Positions 15,310-25,665 are shown, numbered from the stretch's first letter. The stretch: DNA of 40,139 nucleotides from Micromonospora sp. CB01531 (GCF_001905095.1 NZ_LWLS01000111.1:1-40139), one strand, 5' to 3'. Program-made: numbers and translations. The notes: a model not told the origin generated them from the letters alone.

Positions 15310-16023
15310 ATGAACATGGGCCCGGATGAATTGCGCGACCGCTTCGCGGCGCTGACCACCGCCCACGTCGCCGACGCCTGCCTGCGGGCCGCCGCGCCGG
15401 TCCGCTGCGCCCCACCCGGCGTCGGACCGGTGGTCGCCGGTGGGCGGGCCGCCGGGCGGGTGCTGCCGACCCGGCACGTCGGCAGCGTCGACATCTTCCT
15501 GGAGGCGATCGACCGGGCCGCGCCCGGCGACGTGCTGGTGGTGGACAACGGCGGACGCACCGACGAGGCGTGCGTGGGCGACCTGGTGGTGCTGGAGGCG
15601 CAGGCCGGCGGGCTGGCCGGCCTGGTCGTCTGGGGCCTGCACCGCGACACCGTCGACATCCGGGCGGTGGGGCTGCCGGTGTTCAGCCTGGGCGCCACCC
15701 CCACCGGACCGCGACGGCTCGCCGCGCGGCCGCCCGAGGCGTTGAGGTCGGCGCGGGTGGGGGAGTGGAGCGTCGACCCCGACGACCTCGCGCTGGCCGA
15801 CGAGGACGGGGTGCTCTTCATCCCGGCCATCCGGGCCCGGGAGTTGTTCGACCTCGCGGAGTCCATCCGGGACACGGAGCGGCGGCAGGCCGAGCGGATC
15901 CGCTGCGGCGAACCGCTGCGGGCGCAGGTGGGTTTCGGGGGCTACCTGGCCGCACGGGCCGAGAACACGGCGCTGACCTTCCGGGACCACCTGCGTGCGG
16001 TTGGCGGCGCGATCGAGGAATGA
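15310..16023 (+). CDS. RraA family protein (HMG aldolase-like)
   Basis: A 237-residue RraA-like protein. The fold marks are TAHVADACLRAA near the start, the phosphate-site-like loop VDNGGRTDEACVGDLVVLEAQAGG cut at residues 79-100, and the conserved Arg-Asp pair R112-D113 (GLHRDTVDI) that binds metal in the 4-hydroxy-4-methyl-2-oxoglutarate/oxaloacetate aldolases of this fold. Real RraA regulators of RNase E lack aldolase activity. The preserved Arg-Asp suggests a metal-dependent aldolase or decarboxylase here, but the substrate is unknown. It has its own leaderless promoter. Confidence 0.85.
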   Translation: MNMGPDELRDRFAALTTAHVADACLRAAAPVRCAPPGVGPVVAGGRAAGRVLPTRHVGSVDIFLEAIDRAAPGDVLVVDNGGRTDEACVGDLVVLEAQAGGLAGLVVWGLHRDTVDIRAVGLPVFSLGATPTGPRRLAARPPEALRSARVGEWSVDPDDLALADEDGVLFIPAIRARELFDLAESIRDTERRQAERIRCGEPLRAQVGFGGYLAARAENTALTFRDHLRAVGGAIEE

Positions 16024-16073
16024 GCTCGGCGGGGTCGCGGTCGGCGATCCCGCGGCGCGAGGCGTCGGCCGCG

Positions 16074-16658
16074 TCACGCTGCCTGGGGCAGGTGCCGCAG
16101 CCGGCGGTTCCACCACCCGGGGCGGGTGTGGGCCTGCCGGCGCAGCCGCCGGTGCTCCCAGTGCTGATAGGCGACGAGCACCGGTACGAGTCCGAGCATG
16201 ACCGCCGGCACGCGCAGCCGGGCGGTCCGGTTCTCCCGGAGCACGGCGAGCAGACCCGCGACGGCCGAGGTGTAGAGGATCGGGTTGTAGAAGGGCATCA
16301 GCTCGGATCCCAGCCCCTCGCAGTCCTCCAACCAGGGCAGGCCGGCTCTGGTGCGACGAGTTGGCCAACCGCGCAGATGAGCCGACACGGCGGCGAGCCC
16401 GAAGCCGTTCGCCGCGGCCAACAACGGGTCAGCGGACTCGTCGCGACCGGTCGCGGCCAGGACGCCGCCGGTGACGAGCGTCCAGAAACCCGCGGCGGCG
16501 TACGGCCCGATCAGCGAGGCGAGCGGCATGCCGACACCCGCTGCCAGCTCGAAGGCCACGTGTCCGGCCAGGCTGACCACGGTCAGCCGGGTCAGGGGTC
16601 GGCGCCCGACGGGTCCGGCCGGGACGCGACGAGTGCGCCGCGCGTGGCCCCCGAACAT
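16074..16658 (-). CDS. Hypothetical membrane protein
   Basis: A protein of about 194 residues with four hydrophobic segments (around LTVVSLAGHVAFELAAG, GFWTLVTGGVLAA, PILYTSAVAGLLAVL and VPAVMLGLVPVLVAY) and basic ends. I do not recognise the family. The frame continues to a GTG at 16685. I use the ATG at 16658, but neither start has a ribosome site. It stands alone on the minus strand, convergent with the RraA-like gene. Confidence 0.6.
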   Translation of the reverse strand: MFGGHARRTRRVPAGPVGRRPLTRLTVVSLAGHVAFELAAGVGMPLASLIGPYAAAGFWTLVTGGVLAATGRDESADPLLAAANGFGLAAVSAHLRGWPTRRTRAGLPWLEDCEGLGSELMPFYNPILYTSAVAGLLAVLRENRTARLRVPAVMLGLVPVLVAYQHWEHRRLRRQAHTRPGWWNRRLRHLPQAA

Positions 16659-16879
16659 CACCGGAGACGGTCTCACGTCATGCACCGGAAATGCCCCACT
16701 CCGCTCCGCCCCTCACGAGATTCGCCGCCGCTGCCGCCCGATGGCGGTCGTCCGCCCGAGCGCGGCGGGTGTACCCCGTTTTCGGCCGGGCATTCGCCAC
16801 GCTGCGATCAGCGGCCGGAGCCCCGGGGCGCCGGTCGGCAACCAAGGACCGGCGGGACGTCGAGGACGGTGAGCCACCG

Positions 16880-16913
16880 CCGGCCCGGGCGGCGCAGGAG
16901 CCGTCCGGGCCGG
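16880..16913 (-). terminator. Strong hairpin terminator after dipeptidyl-peptidase
   Basis: CCGGCCCGGGCGG pairs with CCGTCCGGGCCGG, a 13-bp stem with one G-U pair and an 8-nt loop, 9 bp past the end of the peptidase gene at 16922. The rest of the 16686-16921 spacer shows no gene. Confidence 0.65.
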
Positions 16914-16921
16914 CGACGTAC

Positions 16922-18793
16922 TCAGAAGCCGAGCGCCTCGCGGCCGCCGACGATCGGCAGGGTGAGGCGGCTGGAACCGGGCTGAACGGTCAGTCGGGTG
17001 CCGCCGAGCGGCAGCAGGGTGTATTCCTGGTCGCTGGAGAAGACGACGACCCCGATGCGGTGCCCCGCCGCGAAGACGTAGTCCTTCGGCTCCAGGGTCC
17101 AGCGGTAGTCGTACATCACGCCCTGCTGGACCGCGACCGTGTGCGACCAGCCGGTCCGGTTCTGCGGATCCATCCAGCCCCGCGTCACCACGACCGGCCG
17201 CGCGGTCGAGCCGGGCGCGCCGTAGTCGACCAGGTAGACGGACAGGTTCGCGTCGGCGCGGTTGTCGATGGACATCCGCAACCGCATCTCCGGCCGCCCG
17301 GACAGGCGCACGTCGCTGGTCAGCACCGGCGAGCGGTAGACCAGCCGGTTGGCGCTGGCCGTGTCAGGACCAGCCACCAGCGTGCTCGGGCTGATCGTGC
17401 GGCCCTCGTCCACGAAGGACTGCTCGGTGCGCTGGTTCCGGGCGTCGGTGGTGATCAGGTTGCCGGGCTCGGTGGCGCTGTCGGCGGTGAGGGTCAGCGC
17501 CACGTCCCGGGCGCCCGGGTCCGGCCAGTTCGCGTACGTGGTGTAGGACCGGTTCTCACGCTGCAGGACCGCCGTGGGCTCGTCCATGATGCCGTTCTGC
17601 ACGCCCCACAGCCAGTAGTCGAGCCAGCGGTTCTCGGTCTGCTTGTAGGTCCACGCCTGGCCGCCCGGCAGGGTCACCGTCGCGGTGTTGCCCGGGCCGC
17701 CATGCCCGCCCTGGTGCAGCCAGATCTTGCGCGGCACACCGGCCGCCGCGAGCCGGTCCCACCAGCCGGCGAAGTTCTCCGTCTTCACGTTCCAGTCGTT
17801 GAGCCCGTGCACGACGAAGACGCTGGCGGTGACCTTCTTGGCGCCCGGCAGGTAGTCGCGGGCCCGCCAGAAGTCACTGTAGTCACCGGTGATCCGGTCC
17901 TGTTCCGTCGTCAGCTGGGCGATCTCGTCGGCGCACCGGCCTTCGGCGCGCGCCCGACCCGCCGTGTACTGCGCCAGGACGTCGAGGTCCTCGCCCTGGA
18001 AGGTGCCCGGCGCGACCACCAGCCCGTTGGCCCGGTAGTAGTCGTACCAGTTGCTGATCGCGGAGACCGGGATGATGGTCTTGAGGTTCTCGACCCCGGT
18101 CGTGGCCACCTGGTTGGGCAGCGTCCCGTTGTACGACACGCCGGTCATGCCCACCGCTCCGGTGGTCCAGTCGGCGGTGACCGGCTCGCCGGCGGCGTTG
18201 TACGCCTTCGCCCGGCCGCCCAGCCAGTCGATGATGGCCTTCGTGCCCAGCGTCTCCGCCATGTCCCCACTGGTCGGGCAGCCGTCGGAGTCCGCGGTGC
18301 CGATGCTCTGCCCGAGCACCACCGCGTACCCGCGGGGGACGTAGTAGTCGTCGAGGGAGCCGGGCAGGTTGGCCTTGGCCCGCTGGATCCCGATAGCCTG
18401 TGACTGGCTGCGCAGCTGCTGCTTGGTGAGCCCGGTCTGCGGCAGCTCGTCCACCAGCACGCTCGGGTACGGCACGTCGCCCCAGGTGCCCTTGCGATAG
18501 GGGCTGTGCTCGAAGACGACGGGGACCTTGAAGCCCTCCGTGGCGGTCTCCCGGGGGCGGGAGATGTCGGCGACGACCCGGTCGAGCCGGCCGTCGTGGT
18601 CGGTGTCGAGTGGCGTCTCGACCCACACCCGTTCCTCGATGGCCTCGGCGAACGAGAACACCGGTTGGGTCATCCCGTCGCTGACGACGATGCCGGGCGC
18701 CGGCGTGGCGGCGGCCGGTGCCGCGGGCACGGCCAGGACGGTTGTGGTGGCTAGAGTGGCGGCGAAGAGAATGCGATAGCGCGATTGGCGCAC
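16922..18793 (-). CDS. Secreted Xaa-Pro dipeptidyl-peptidase (S15/CocE family)
   Basis: A 623-residue exported alpha/beta hydrolase that should release X-Pro dipeptides from peptides outside the cell. A signal peptide (VRQSRYRILFAATLATTTVL with an Ala-rich cleavage region near residue 29) is followed by the S15 catalytic domain. The nucleophile S220 lies in GVSYNG, with D333 in HGLNDWN and H364 in QGGHGG. A C-terminal jelly-roll domain typical of X-Pro peptidases occupies about 430-623. I chose the GTG at 18793, which has GGGAGG upstream and gives the proper signal peptide. A TACCAT box lies at 18831-18836. It is downstream of the LLM gene but separated from it by a terminator. Confidence 0.92.
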   Translation of the reverse strand: MRQSRYRILFAATLATTTVLAVPAAPAAATPAPGIVVSDGMTQPVFSFAEAIEERVWVETPLDTDHDGRLDRVVADISRPRETATEGFKVPVVFEHSPYRKGTWGDVPYPSVLVDELPQTGLTKQQLRSQSQAIGIQRAKANLPGSLDDYYVPRGYAVVLGQSIGTADSDGCPTSGDMAETLGTKAIIDWLGGRAKAYNAAGEPVTADWTTGAVGMTGVSYNGTLPNQVATTGVENLKTIIPVSAISNWYDYYRANGLVVAPGTFQGEDLDVLAQYTAGRARAEGRCADEIAQLTTEQDRITGDYSDFWRARDYLPGAKKVTASVFVVHGLNDWNVKTENFAGWWDRLAAAGVPRKIWLHQGGHGGPGNTATVTLPGGQAWTYKQTENRWLDYWLWGVQNGIMDEPTAVLQRENRSYTTYANWPDPGARDVALTLTADSATEPGNLITTDARNQRTEQSFVDEGRTISPSTLVAGPDTASANRLVYRSPVLTSDVRLSGRPEMRLRMSIDNRADANLSVYLVDYGAPGSTARPVVVTRGWMDPQNRTGWSHTVAVQQGVMYDYRWTLEPKDYVFAAGHRIGVVVFSSDQEYTLLPLGGTRLTVQPGSSRLTLPIVGGREALGF

Positions 18794-18867
18794 GAATACC
18801 TCCCGTGGTGGGGGCTGTCCCAAGGGGATCATGGTAATTGCGCGACTGGCCACGGTCGATGGTCGTT

Positions 18868-18886
18868 CGGGCGCGAATGGCGCCCG
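18868..18886 (-). terminator. Hairpin terminator closing the pyrimidine operon
   Basis: CGGGCGC and GCGCCCG form a 7-bp stem with a 5-nt loop, 2 bp past the stop of the LLM oxidoreductase gene. It marks the 3' end of the NCS1-to-LLM operon. Confidence 0.55.
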
Positions 18887-18888
18887 GA

Positions 18889-19881
18889 TCAGACGTGCGC
18901 GATCACGTCCTTGCCGTACGCGGACAGGGTCTTCTCCTTGTCGTCGTGCATCAGGTAGAGGGCGAAGTTGCTCACCCCGATCTCCTTGAGCTCCTGCAGC
19001 CGGTCGACGTGGGCCGACTCGGGTCCGAGCAGGCAGAACCGGTCGACGATGCCGTCCGGCACGAAGTCGGTGGACGGATTACCGGCCCGGCCGTGGTGCG
19101 TGTAGTCGTAGCCCTCGCGGCCCCGGATGTAGTCGGTCAGCGCCTTCGGCACCACCCCGGAGTCGCCGTAGCGGGCGACCAGGTCGGCCACGTGGTTGCC
19201 GACCATGCCGCCGAACCAGCGCAGCTGGTCCCGCTGGTGGGCGAGGTTGGTGCCGACGTAGGCGGGCGCGGCCACGCACATGGTGATCGCATCGGGGTCC
19301 CGGCCGGCGGCGGTCGCCGCGTCGCGTACCGAGCCGATGGTCCAGCGGGCGATGTCGGGGTCGGCGGTCTGCAGGATGAAACCGTCGGCCTGCTCGCCGA
19401 CCAGCCGCAGCGCCTTCGGGCCGTACGCGGCCATCCAGACCTCCAGCCGGCCGTCGCGCACCCACGGGATGCGCACCGGCGTGCCGTGGTGTGCGACCTC
19501 CCGGCCCTCGGCCAGTTCCTTGATCACGTGCATGGCCTGGTGCAGCGTCGCGAGGCTCGCCGGCGGCTGGCCGATGACCCGTCGGGCCGAGTCGCCGCGT
19601 CCGATGCCGCACACGGTGCGGTTGCCGAACATCTCGTTGAGGGTGGCGAACAGCGACGCGGTGACCGACCAGTCGCGGGTGCTCGGGTTGGTCACCATCG
19701 GTCCGACGATCAGGTGCTTGGTCGCGGCGAGGACCTGCGAGTAGATGACGAACGGCTCCTGCCACAGCACGCAGGAGTCGAACGTCCAGCCGTAGCGGAA
19801 CCCGTTGTCCTCGGCGGCGGTGAGCCCGGCGACGACGTCGCGGGCGGGTGGGTCGGTCTGGAGTACGACACCGAAGTCCAC
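18889..19881 (-). CDS. LLM-class oxidoreductase, TIGR03842-like (F420 or flavin)
   Basis: A 330-residue luciferase-like TIM-barrel oxidoreductase, of the type named TIGR03842 and related to F420-dependent methylene-tetrahydromethanopterin reductase. Visible marks are VDFGVVLQTDPPARDV at the start, GPMVTNPSTRDWSVTAS, the cofactor-phosphate loop GIGRGDSARRVIG, and LEVWMAAYGPKALRL with ADGFILQTAD. The GTG at 19881 is chosen because AGGAG lies 5 nt before it and relatives begin with DFGVVLQTDPPA. It is the last gene of the operon, 12 bp after the dihydropyrimidinase, so it should act on the same substrates. Its actual reaction and whether it binds F420 or FMN are not known. Confidence 0.9.
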   Translation of the reverse strand: MDFGVVLQTDPPARDVVAGLTAAEDNGFRYGWTFDSCVLWQEPFVIYSQVLAATKHLIVGPMVTNPSTRDWSVTASLFATLNEMFGNRTVCGIGRGDSARRVIGQPPASLATLHQAMHVIKELAEGREVAHHGTPVRIPWVRDGRLEVWMAAYGPKALRLVGEQADGFILQTADPDIARWTIGSVRDAATAAGRDPDAITMCVAAPAYVGTNLAHQRDQLRWFGGMVGNHVADLVARYGDSGVVPKALTDYIRGREGYDYTHHGRAGNPSTDFVPDGIVDRFCLLGPESAHVDRLQELKEIGVSNFALYLMHDDKEKTLSAYGKDVIAHV

Positions 19882-19893
19882 GGCCACTCCTTG

Positions 19894-21297
19894 TCAGACC
19901 AGGTACTGGCAGAGATCGCGCTTGAGGAACGTGCCGTGTCCGGCGGCGCCGTGGAACGCGCCGTCGTCCACGACGACCCGACCGCGGGACAGCACGGTGG
20001 CCACCTGTCCGGTCAGCTCCATGCCCTCGTACGCGGAATAGTCCACGTTCATGTGGTGGCTGCTGGCCGAGATGGTCTGCCGGGCCGTCGGGTCGTACAC
20101 CGTGATGTCCGCGTCAGCGCCGGGCGCGATGACACCCTTGCGGGGGTAGAGGCCGAACATCCGGGCGGGCGTGGTGGAGCTGATCTCCACCCACCGCGGC
20201 AGGGTGATCTCGCCGCGCACGACGCCCTGATAGAGCAGGTCCATCCGGTGCTCGACGCCCGGCATCCCGTTCGGGATCTTGGAGAAGTCTCCCCGGCCGA
20301 GTTCCTTCTGGTCCTTGAAGCAGAACGGGCAGTGGTCGGTGGACACCAGCGACAGGTCGTTGGTGCGTAGACCGCGCCACAGCTCCGCCTGGTGCTCCTT
20401 GGGCCGCAGCGGGGGAGAGGCGACATACTTCGCGCCCTCGAAGTCCGGCCTGGCCAGGTCGTCCAACGACAGGAACAGGTACTGCGGGCAGGTCTCGGCG
20501 AACACGTTCTGGCCGGTGTCCCGGGCGCGGGTGACCGCGTCGAGGGCGTGCGCGGCAGACAGGTGCACGATGTACAGCGGCGCGCCGGTGACCTTCGCAA
20601 GGGTGATCGCCCGGTTGGTCGCCTCGCCCTCCAGCTCGGGTGGCCGGGTCAGCCCGTGCTGCACCGGGTCGGTCTGCCCACTCTCCAGTGCCCGCAGGAC
20701 GAGCTGGTCGATGGCGATGCCGTTCTCCGCGTGCATCATGATCATCGAGCCGGTGTCGCGGGCCTTCTGCATCGCCCGCAGGATCTCCCCGTCGGTGGCG
20801 TAGAAGACCCCCGGATACGCCATGAACATCTTGAACGTGTTGACGCCCGCGTCGATGCAGGCCTCCATCTCCTTCAGCGACGTGTCGTTCACGTCCGAGA
20901 TGATCATGTGGAACGCGTAGTCGATTGCGCAGTTGCCGTCGGCCTTGCTGTGCCACTTGTCCAGCGCGGACAACAGCGACGTGCCTTTGGCCTGCACCGC
21001 GAAGTCCACGATGGTCGTCGTACCGCCCCAGGCGGCCGCGATCGTGCCGGTCTCGAACGTGTCCGCCGAGAACGTGCCGCCGAACGGCATCTCCATGTGG
21101 GTGTGCCCGTCGATGCCGCCCGGCACCACGTACTTCCCGGCGGCGTCGATCACCCGCTCGGCGCCGGCCGCCCACTGCTGCGCCAGACCCGAGTCGGGTG
21201 CCGCGAGCGCCACGATCCGCTCGCCCTCCACCAGCACGTCCGCCGGGTACGCCCCGGTGGCGTTGACGACAGTCCCGTTGCGGATGACGATGGTCAC
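19894..21297 (-). CDS. hydA: Dihydropyrimidinase (D-hydantoinase)
   Basis: A 467-residue amidohydrolase that opens the ring of dihydrouracil or dihydrothymine to N-carbamoyl-beta-amino acids. All binuclear-metal ligands are present: H65 and H67 (GHTH), the carbamylated lysine K156 (NTFKMFMAY), H189 (MHAENG), H245 (IVHLSAAH) and D321 (STDHCPF). The length matches the family. The GTG start at 21297 overlaps the stop of the upstream beta-ureidopropionase by 4 bp (GTGA). Hydantoins are also substrates of this fold, but the neighbouring genes favour pyrimidine breakdown. Confidence 0.94.
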   Translation of the reverse strand: MTIVIRNGTVVNATGAYPADVLVEGERIVALAAPDSGLAQQWAAGAERVIDAAGKYVVPGGIDGHTHMEMPFGGTFSADTFETGTIAAAWGGTTTIVDFAVQAKGTSLLSALDKWHSKADGNCAIDYAFHMIISDVNDTSLKEMEACIDAGVNTFKMFMAYPGVFYATDGEILRAMQKARDTGSMIMMHAENGIAIDQLVLRALESGQTDPVQHGLTRPPELEGEATNRAITLAKVTGAPLYIVHLSAAHALDAVTRARDTGQNVFAETCPQYLFLSLDDLARPDFEGAKYVASPPLRPKEHQAELWRGLRTNDLSLVSTDHCPFCFKDQKELGRGDFSKIPNGMPGVEHRMDLLYQGVVRGEITLPRWVEISSTTPARMFGLYPRKGVIAPGADADITVYDPTARQTISASSHHMNVDYSAYEGMELTGQVATVLSRGRVVVDDGAFHGAAGHGTFLKRDLCQYLV

Positions 21298-22132
21298 GGC
21301 TTCACCAGCGATTCGTAGGTCTCGGGCCGGCGGTCGCGGTAGAACGCCCACAGGTCGCGTACCTCGGCCAGCATGTCCATGTCCAGGTCGCGGACGACGA
21401 CCTCCTCCTCGGTGTCCGACGCCGCGTCGCCGACCAACTGCCCGCGCGGGTCAACGAAGTACGACTGGCCGTAGAAGTCGTTGTCGCCCAGCGGCTCCAC
21501 GCCGACCCGGTTGATCGTCCCGACGTAGTACTCGTTGGCGACCGCGGCGGCCGGCTGCTCCAGCCGCCACAGGTACTCCGACAGGCCGCGGCTGGTGGCG
21601 GAGGGGTTGAACACGATCTTCGCGCCGGCCAGCCCCAGGGCGCGCCAACCCTCCGGGAAGTGCCGCTCGTAGCAGATGTAGACGCCGATGCGACCCACGG
21701 CGGTGTCGAAGACCGGATAGCCCAGGTTCCCCGGCCGGAAGTAGAACTTCTCCCAGAACCCCTTCACCTGCGGAATGTGGTTCTTCCGGTGCTTGCCGAG
21801 GTAGGTGCCGTCGGCATCGATCACCGCAGCGGTGTTGTAGTAGACCCCCGGCTGCTCCTGCTCGTACATCGGCACGATCAGGACCACCCCGTGCTGCTCG
21901 GCGACCTCGCGCATCAGCGCCGTGGTCGGCCCGTCCGGGATCGCCTCTGTGTACGAGTAGTAGTCGGCGTCCTGGACCTGGCAGAAGTACGGGCCGTAGA
22001 ACAACTCCTGCAGGCAGACCACCTGCGCGCCCTGCGACGCGGCGCGGCGGATCGCCTCGACCGCGTTCGCGATCATGGACTCCTTGTCACCGGTCCACTT
22101 CTGCTGCACCAGCCCGGCTCGGATGATGGTGC

Positions 22133-22136
<4 letters not shown>
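21294..22136 (-). CDS. Beta-ureidopropionase, nitrilase superfamily
   Basis: A 280-residue carbon-nitrogen hydrolase that should cleave N-carbamoyl-beta-alanine to beta-alanine, CO2 and ammonia. The Glu-Lys-Cys triad is visible: E44 in CLQELFYGPY, K118 in GKHRKNHIP, and C155 in VYICYERHFPEGWR. E129 near FWEKFYF is the usual second glutamate. The close match to eukaryote-like beta-ureidopropionase motifs (NRVG, FYGQSYFVDPRG) supports the call over a generic nitrilase. GGGGAGG lies 5 nt before the GTG. It overlaps its neighbours by GTGA on both sides and is the second gene of the operon. Confidence 0.92.
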
Positions 22137-23689
<1,553 letters not shown>

Positions 23690-23703
23690 CGGTGTCACCT
23701 CCC

Positions 23704-23721
23704 TGTTGCGCTGCCGCAACA
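23704..23721. promoter_or_regulatory. Inverted repeat touching the NCS1 ribosome site
   Basis: TGTTGCG and CGCAACA with a 4-nt CTGC loop, directly upstream of the GGGAGG at 23698-23703. As RNA it makes a 7-bp hairpin next to the ribosome site. As DNA its GTTGC/GCAAC core resembles the repeats in the pucR promoter at 25598-25620. Confidence 0.4.
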
Positions 23722-23820
23722 GCGCCGGTCAGCCGGCGCGCGTGCTGCGGATGGGGCGGAACAGCACGATCTTTATCTCGGAATGGTGAGTGTCACGGAC
23801 CCGCCACGGGCAGTGGCAAA

Positions 23821-23860
23821 GTGTCCACGCTTGCCATGATCACGGCACACTGTGTCCACG
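23821..23860. promoter_or_regulatory. Direct repeat GTGTCCACG, upstream of NCS1 operon
   Basis: GTGTCCACG at 23821-23829 and again at 23852-23860, start-to-start 31 bp, that is three helical turns on one DNA face. They lie about 130-170 bp before the NCS1 start, in the 243-bp spacer after pucR. This position suits an activator such as PucR. Confidence 0.4.
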
Positions 23861-23932
23861 GGCACGGCCGCAGCGATCATGTCAATCCGCGCGGTGGACG
23901 GATTCCGGCCGCCTACCGGATTCGGCGCCCCG

Positions 23933-25537
23933 TCATGCGTCGTCGAGTTCATGCACCAGCAGCGCGACGTACAGCGACAGCATCGACTCGGGGTCCTCCA
24001 ACGACACCCCGAGCACCTGCGCGATCCGCGCCAACTGCTGGTAGTACGCGGTCCGCGACACGTGTGCGGCAGCCGCCGCCGCGGACTTGTTGCCGCCCTG
24101 CTCGCAGAAGCATCGCAGCAGCTCCACCAGCCGGCTGTGGTGGTTGGCGTCCCGCGCCAGCAGCGGACCCAGCTCGCGGTCCGCGAAGGCCCGGACCCGA
24201 TCGTCGTCCCGCAACAGGTGCAGCAGGCCGCGCAGGCGCACATTGTCCAGCCGGTGGTACAGCTGCGTGCCGGGGGCGCGCAGGGCCGCCCCCGCCACGT
24301 GCGCGGCCTCGCCCAGACTGCGGCGTACCTCGGCGACGTGCGACACGGTGGTGCCGACCGCGACCAGCACCGGACCGGCCGCCGAGCGATGCACCTCCCG
24401 GGCCAACCGGCGCAGCACCGCGTCGATGCCGGCCTGCGCCGGCAACGACAGCAGCGCGCGTACCGTCGTGTCGTCCACCACGCCCACCAGGGCGGGCACC
24501 GCCACCCGCCGCGCCGCCAGCGCGGTCGCCTCCGCGAGGTCGCGCAACACCTCCTGGTTGGCCAGCGCGGGGGCCCGGGGCGTCCCGGTGGCCGGCCGGA
24601 TCGCCATCCCGACCAACTGCCGCCGCTCGACGCCGACCCCCAGCGCCGCCGCCCGGGCGGCCAGGTCCGGCGGCGGTACGGCCTGACCGAGCAGCTGCGC
24701 GAGCAGCATCCGGTGCGTCTGCCGCTCCAGGCTCTCCCGGTCCCGCGCCACGAGCCGATGCACCGCCAACGCCGACGCGGCCCGCTCGGCGACCACCACG
24801 TGCCGGTGCGGTGGCGGGTCCGGTGAGAGCAGGACCAACCGCCCCCAGTCGGCGCCCTGCGCCCCGACCATGGTGGCCAACCAGCCGGCCTCCTCGTCGT
24901 AGGCGGTCCGCTCGGGCGCGGCCACCGACCGGGACCGCTGCCCCCAGTCGGCCAGCAGCTCGGTGGGGTCCCGGCCGGCCGCGTCGTACGCGAGCACCTC
25001 GTGCCCCAGCGTCTCCAGCACCACCGGCAGCCCGGAGATCCGGGCCACCTCGCGCAGCACCTCCGCCGGATCCGCACCGGCCACTGTGAGCGAGGTGAAC
25101 GTCTCGTGCACCTGCTCGGCGGCCCGCAGCTCGGCGAGCTGCGCGTCGACGATCAGCGCCACCACCGCCTCGGTGACGGACACGAACGGGGTCTCCTGCG
25201 CCAGCGTGATCAGGGGCAGCCGGTGCCGGTTGGCCGCCGCCACCAACGCCTCCGGCAGCTGGCCGCTCCACCGCCGGACCAGCTCGATGACCAGCCCCGC
25301 CGCGTGCACCGCGGCCAGGTCGTCCACGTACCTCGCCAGGGCCGCGGCCTCGTCCGGCAGCGCGATGCCGGTGGTGAGCACCAGCTCCCCGCCGCGCAGC
25401 AGGTGCGCGATGTCGGCCACCTCCGCCACATGGACCCAGCGCACCCGGCCCTGCATGCCGGCCGAACCGGCCACCACCTGCGGCTTCCCGCGCCGGATCA
25501 CCGGCAGTGCGATGGCTTCTGCGACGGACGGATACAT
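23933..25537 (-). CDS. PucR family transcriptional regulator
   Basis: A 534-residue regulator with the PucR layout: an N-terminal PucR domain (about 8-125, with VIRRGKPQVVAGSAGMQGRVRWVHVAEV cut at its middle and LLRGGELVLTTGIALP), a degenerate GGDEF-like middle (about 300-405) and a C-terminal HTH_30 (about 465-525, NKSAAAAAAHVSRTAYYQQLARI). Such proteins sense purine, pyrimidine or amino-acid catabolites and switch on nearby genes. The ATG at 25537 is preceded by GGGAG. The gene sits between the transport/ring-opening operon and the aminotransferase operon, so it is the natural regulator of both. Repeats in both flanking spacers are candidate targets. Confidence 0.93.
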   Translation of the reverse strand: MYPSVAEAIALPVIRRGKPQVVAGSAGMQGRVRWVHVAEVADIAHLLRGGELVLTTGIALPDEAAALARYVDDLAAVHAAGLVIELVRRWSGQLPEALVAAANRHRLPLITLAQETPFVSVTEAVVALIVDAQLAELRAAEQVHETFTSLTVAGADPAEVLREVARISGLPVVLETLGHEVLAYDAAGRDPTELLADWGQRSRSVAAPERTAYDEEAGWLATMVGAQGADWGRLVLLSPDPPPHRHVVVAERAASALAVHRLVARDRESLERQTHRMLLAQLLGQAVPPPDLAARAAALGVGVERRQLVGMAIRPATGTPRAPALANQEVLRDLAEATALAARRVAVPALVGVVDDTTVRALLSLPAQAGIDAVLRRLAREVHRSAAGPVLVAVGTTVSHVAEVRRSLGEAAHVAGAALRAPGTQLYHRLDNVRLRGLLHLLRDDDRVRAFADRELGPLLARDANHHSRLVELLRCFCEQGGNKSAAAAAAHVSRTAYYQQLARIAQVLGVSLEDPESMLSLYVALLVHELDDA

Positions 25538-25597
25538 CGCGGCTCCCAAGGGAGGGACTGCACACAACGTAATGGTGCGGCAACCACAGCGGTACAG

Positions 25598-25620
25598 GTT
25601 GTGCATAGCGGTTGCACAAC
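25598..25620. promoter_or_regulatory. Inverted repeat in pucR/aminotransferase promoter
   Basis: GTTGTGCA and TGCACAAC, 8-bp perfect arms with a 7-bp TAGCGGT centre, between the divergent genes at 25537 and 25666. A further half site TGCACACAAC lies at 25559-25568. It is a good candidate for the operator through which PucR controls itself and the plus-strand operon. Confidence 0.5.
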
Positions 25621-25665
25621 GATTGCCGCCACACTCGCCGTGGGGACGAGTTACGGGAGGACGCG

